From Zygnema cylindricum (lineage: Eukaryota; Streptophyta; Zygnematophyceae; Zygnematales; Zygnemataceae): 10,990 bases of DNA. Shown piece by piece: positions 7,816-10,990 of the stretch. The notes beneath the pieces are model-generated. The model did not search any database. It was not told the origin of the DNA and was given only the letters and a program-made list of their open reading frames with translations. Numbering within the stretch: position 1 is the first letter of the stretch; the number at the start of each line of letters is the position of its first letter. The translations under genes were made by a program, and so were the position numbers. The DNA lies in the NCBI GenBank assembly GCA_037447655.1, contig JBBHKE010001222.1, positions 1 to 10,990 on the forward strand, written 5' to 3'.

Positions 7816-9270
7816 AAGGTATTTAACATATGATAGTCATCCTTTTGGTTGAGCTCTTGCGCTTTTGTCAAGTGAATGCGAAGGCAATTGACACATCGTA
7901 GTTATAGGAAGGATGTTGATAGATCATTGAACCGGTGAAACCTTTTAATTACATTAAGTTATTAGCAATGCCAAGGGGCAAATAAGATCAAAAAGGGAGT
8001 GAGTAAAATCAAGAAAGATCATTGTTTTGATCCAACACATAAACAGTTGAAACAAATTGATTTATTAAAACAAAGATAGTCTAAATATGACAATCTAAAT
8101 ATAGATCGGGAATACCATGAGGTTAAGTGTTGCGCCTGGGAGGTTTAGATGGAATACCATGTGATAACATTTGAGGCTCATCCTTATATGCACAGTTTGG
8201 TGAGTGTCAATCGTGGTAAAGGTGCACAACTGATGTTGGACGTCCTCTTTGATAAGTGACTATACAAAATTGTATTATATTTATTGGGCATTCTCCTTAT
8301 TTAATGAATGTGCGAAAATATATTATGGATGTCAACTATCCTTACGAGATGCATCTTGCGACGTGTATGATATGATGGACCTTGTTATTGATAAGCTCTT
8401 GTTATACAAAAGGTAAAATTGCGGTGAATCTTTCCACGAACATGCAAACATAATATTTTATCTGAAAGTTTCAACAACCATAAAACCAAATAAATGTGCT
8501 CAAATATATGTACATGGCTTAGCCTTTTTCTAAGTGATTATTTGAAGTGAATGGTGTTTAGTTGAGAAGTTGTGGTGTGCAAAGTTGTCGTATACCATCT
8601 GTTGTTCTGCATGTTTCCGCGCGAATGGTGTGTGTTTCATATACGATAAGCTTGGAAGCCATCGAAGAGAAAATATTGTTGTGTTAAGATTAGTTAGCCA
8701 AGAATAGTAGAATAAAAACCAAGGCATGCATGAAACCTTAGACATTCGTTCGTCGTTGCAAGCAAATGATAAAATATCTCTTTCACAATGATGTGCATAA
8801 GTGATGAGCACAACTAACGCAATTAGCGCAATCAAGCTATAGATGTTATTTCACGAAGCACACAAAAAGAAAGTTACATTAACCATGCAGCATCATCGAC
8901 ATATAGAAGTTATCCATGAGTTCAAAAAGGATGATCATATTGGTGAAGGCTACTATGCAGCTGCTTTCAACTTCATCACTTCATCACATAGTTTAAAGTA
9001 CGGTTAGCGCTCTACCCAAGGTCGGTTGGGTTCGATTAAGTCAGCTTTGTTTGGTCCGAACCGGACTACGGTTTAAAACTCGGGGAAATTCTCAAACCAA
9101 ACTGAACCGTTCGCTTTCGCCAAATCAAACTGTTAAGCAATTAGTAATTTTTATAAACATGAAACCTTAGCTAAAAAACCATTCTAATTAAAGGCGTTCA
9201 ATCTTATCCACCCATTTCATTTAAATAGCCGTCTCTATTAATCTTTTATTTGACCCCTTATTTTACCCTA
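7816..9270. other. AT-rich intergenic stretch, no gene seen
   Basis: No convincing coding region on either strand. The longest open frame (minus, 8530-8835, about 100 codons) has no recognisable domain. An 11-nt direct repeat 'ggaataccatg' occurs at about 8110 and 8151. Around 8255-8410 a plus-strand frame faintly resembles a Copia-type gag fragment (KLLLYKR, then a stop, then GESFHEHANIIF), which could be retrotransposon debris but is too weak to annotate. Around 9000-9130 the sequence becomes richer in GGTTCG/CCGAACC-type words. Confidence 0.5.
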
Positions 9271-9274
9271 ACAT

Positions 9275-9500
9275 AGTACACCGTCGATCGTATTTAGCGT
9301 GTATGTTTTATTTCGTCACTGAAAACATCTTATCTCCGTACACATTTGTCCAATTTTCAATTTAAAAACGCCATTCGTAAGCTGAGAATACAACCTTTCT
9401 ATCGCAACCGTCAAATCCAAAATCCGACATGTATGTACGGATAAAAGATGTTTTAAGAGACAAAAAAAACATACACGCTAAATACGATCGACGGTGTACT
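9275..9500. mobile_element. MITE-like foldback element with 35-bp perfect inverted arms
   Basis: Positions 9275-9309 are the exact reverse complement of 9466-9500 (35 nt, starting agtacaccgtcgatcg). The pairing continues inward imperfectly: 'aaaacatctt..tccgtacacat' on the left against the complement of 'tgtatgtacggataaaagatgtttt' on the right, then tgtc-NN-atttt-NN-attt on both arms. The whole 226 nt can therefore fold nearly to its centre. Flanks show a weaker extension (tattttaccctaac against tatttttaac). No coding capacity. A clean target-site duplication is not evident, so the superfamily is not assigned. Non-autonomous DNA transposon is the likeliest reading. Confidence 0.8.
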
Positions 9501-9700
9501 GTAGTTAAAAATAAAACAAAAACCTGCCAACTTCATTAGGATTTTAAATTCTGATTCTAATGATGTGCATTTCATTTTTTCAACGACGATTTAAACTTTT
9601 GCATAATTAGAATACGGGTAAAACACAAGTTAATCCTTTTTACTTGTTTTTTGGCGTAGAATTTATTTTCGAACTATGCTTCATCAGCTCATCGGCTACA
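9501..9700. other. AT-rich spacer
   Basis: Nothing beyond A/T-rich sequence is seen between the foldback element and the CpG-rich block that starts near 9715. Confidence 0.5.
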
Positions 9701-9714
9701 GACTACAGCTGGAT

Positions 9715-10430
9715 TGGATACTTGGATGACTGCGCATGACGCATTTCCCGGAAGCTGGCCAACACAAAGCGGACAGCTTCACAGAAAGGACGTCCGAAAG
9801 CGTCAGACTCAAATGTCATCCCATGACGAATCACGACACAAGGTCGCGCGCGCTGGAGCCTGGTCGTTTGTCTGATTTCATGACGCAGTCGTACAAGGCA
9901 AATCTGGTCATCAATGCGAGCCTCGTTCCACGGCAAGACAGCTGTTGTCACGGACGCTTCCTGTCGGCCAATACGAATGAAGACAATCCACTTTTCAACT
10001 GACACGCGCGCTCACACGAACTTCTGAAAAAACTTTTTGACTTTTTGTGCTTCCCGAAATGAAAAGACGTAGTAAAATACGAAAAAAGAAAAACATGATG
10101 TCATAATGGAACTCTTCGCTACACAGTGTCGATTATTTTGAATCGTTTCTGCATGACATCAGCCTATAAAATTACGTCAGTCAGCTACGGCCTTGCAAAA
10201 TGCAAAGCCAGCGCGCGACATCTGCATGCTCGATTTCTGTATATGCATGATTATCGGCCAGTGACTAATGATTCCAAAATTTTACGGTCAGTTTTCGCTG
10301 TTTTTTTTTTGCCGGTACATTTTTCAAAGTTCTATTTCCCAGAGACTGTTTGCTTGCTGCCCGAACTTTCGTGACCTGGAAACGAGACGTCACATAGCGC
10401 ACATTCGAGCACCTGCAAGCAAACCCTAAA
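9715..10430 (+). promoter_or_regulatory. CpG-rich block with TGACG motifs, TATA box and telo-box
   Basis: The block is richer in CpG than its surroundings. CATGACG occurs three times (9735-9741, 9822-9828, 9879-9885), and CGTCA at 9801-9805, 10175-10179 and 10388-10392. TGATGTCA (10096-10103) and its inverse TGACATCA (10154-10161) flank about 50 nt upstream of a TATA-like TATAAAAT (10165-10172). AAACCCTAAA at 10421-10430 matches the plant telo-box. Established: TGACG is the core bound by TGA-type plant bZIP proteins. Together these look like a promoter for a gene to the right, but no transcript is visible in the window. Overlapping open frames on both strands (9736-10002 plus, 9703-10005 minus) show no known domain. 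Confidence 0.35.
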
Positions 10431-10826
10431 GTCCTAAACCTTCCTACCGCCTGCTGCTGGAACACGCCCACCGGATTCAGCAGTAAAGTCGAGCTACACA
10501 TAGTAGCAGACCTAATTTTCGCTAACAAAATTAATTTCCATTGCTAGATTTTGCAATTTTTATCGCCTTTTCACGTTCTGTGTATGTCTTCGTAAATACT
10601 TGTCATCTTGTAAATATTTTATGATTAGCGACTGTTCCATTCCGTTACAGATCTTTTGTATTCCGTGCATTTTTCATATAATGGAAGGAGATTACAACTA
10701 GGATTACTTTTTTTAAATTGTTAAGTCATATCGCGATATTCTGGTCGATGCAGGAACTGATTGATTATCAGTGAAATTGTATCTGCAGATGTTGAATTGA
10801 ATCAATTATAACCTTTCGAAGGTTAA
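10431..10826. other. Non-coding stretch, no gene seen
   Basis: No supported coding region. A near-palindrome aacctttcgaaggtt lies at about 10810-10824, just before the GAATT-rich repeat. If the upstream block is a promoter, part of this stretch could be the leader of a gene lying further right. Confidence 0.4.
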
Positions 10827-10980
10827 ATCCTAAATTTTGATTCTACAGTCCTGAATTTGAAATTTCGGAATCGGGAATTCGGTGATTCGCGAATTGGAAG
10901 TTAGAATCCGGAATTCTCTTTTGTGCATTTAGAGTTTTCTATTCTGAATTTTAGCTTTTGGATCCTGAATTCTTAATTAT
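10827..10980. repeat. Degenerate GAATT-rich short tandem repeat
   Basis: Variants of tcc(t/g)gaatt(t/c) recur at about 10828 (tcctaaattt), 10850 (tcctgaattt), 10871 (tcgggaattc), 10887 (ttcgcgaatt), 10907 (tccggaattc), 10942 (ttctgaattt) and 10963 (tcctgaattc). Spacing is about 16-22 nt or roughly twice 18. The pattern resembles a decayed minisatellite and continues towards the window edge, so its full length is unknown. Confidence 0.5.
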
Positions 10981-10990
10981 TTGCTCAATT

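Noticed and set aside
8255-8410. Plus-strand frame with a weak Copia gag-like pattern (KLLLYKR, stop, GESFHEHANIIF).
   Set aside because: Only scattered positions agree, there is an internal stop, and no LTRs, protease, integrase or reverse transcriptase are visible nearby.
9005-9040. tRNA-like words (complement of TTGGGTAGAGCGCTA, and GGTTCGATT on the plus strand).
   Set aside because: The A-box-like and B-box-like words lie on opposite strands and no cloverleaf can be built, so no tRNA gene or SINE head is supported.
9703-10005. Overlapping plus (88-codon) and minus (100-codon) frames in the CpG-rich block.
   Set aside because: Both strands are open because the block is GC-rich; neither translation has a recognisable domain, and no start or splice context favours one.

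Overview
This window is eukaryotic nuclear DNA, most probably from a streptophyte and probably not a flowering plant. The evidence is a spliced gene with GT-AG introns, plant-like promoter words (TATA box, AAACCCTAAA telo-box-like motif), and one gene that encodes a TALE homeodomain of the plant BELL class. Its homeodomain exons keep the BELL intron positions, including a middle exon of exactly 61 nt. Long single-copy N-terminal sequence, short introns (136-510 nt) and a strongly diverged homeodomain suggest a bryophyte or streptophyte alga. The species cannot be read from the sequence.

Layout. Positions 1-1900 are non-coding, CpG-rich and unusually rich in GTAC (mostly CGTAC) words. They contain a large imperfect foldback (about 702-1241) and a small perfect hairpin (1429-1449). 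A good TATA box at 1909-1918 is followed by about 480 nt of leader holding several short upstream ORFs. The gene runs on the plus strand from ATG 2427 through six exons (2427-4370, 4507-4713, 4972-5091, 5517-6115, 6464-6524, 7035-7166), giving a protein of about 1,020 residues. A stop at 7164-7166 is followed by AATAAA at 7191. An alternative ending uses a seventh exon at 7464-7529, giving about 1,014 residues.

The protein has a long, low-complexity, presumably disordered N-terminus with a lysine-rich nuclear localisation segment. Two helical exons follow, with only faint MEINOX/BELL-like resemblance, then an acidic patch, then the TALE homeodomain at the C-terminus. The homeodomain departs from consensus in recognition helix 3 (WMVNAR instead of WFINAR, preceded by ED instead of SN).

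Downstream, 7464-7800 has exon-like composition and holds a small cysteine-rich ORF of doubtful status. Positions 7816-9270 are AT-rich and I see no gene there. Positions 9275-9500 form a MITE-like foldback with 35-bp perfect inverted arms. Positions 9700-10430 are CpG-rich with repeated TGACG motifs, a TATA box and a telo-box, so they could be the promoter of a gene beyond the right edge. The window ends in a degenerate GAATT-rich repeat with roughly 20-nt spacing (10827-10980).

The one convincing gene would encode a nuclear DNA-binding protein. In green plants BELL-class TALE proteins act as heterodimers with KNOX proteins, including in switching on the diploid programme after gamete fusion. 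No partner gene is present here, so any such role is inference from the family.
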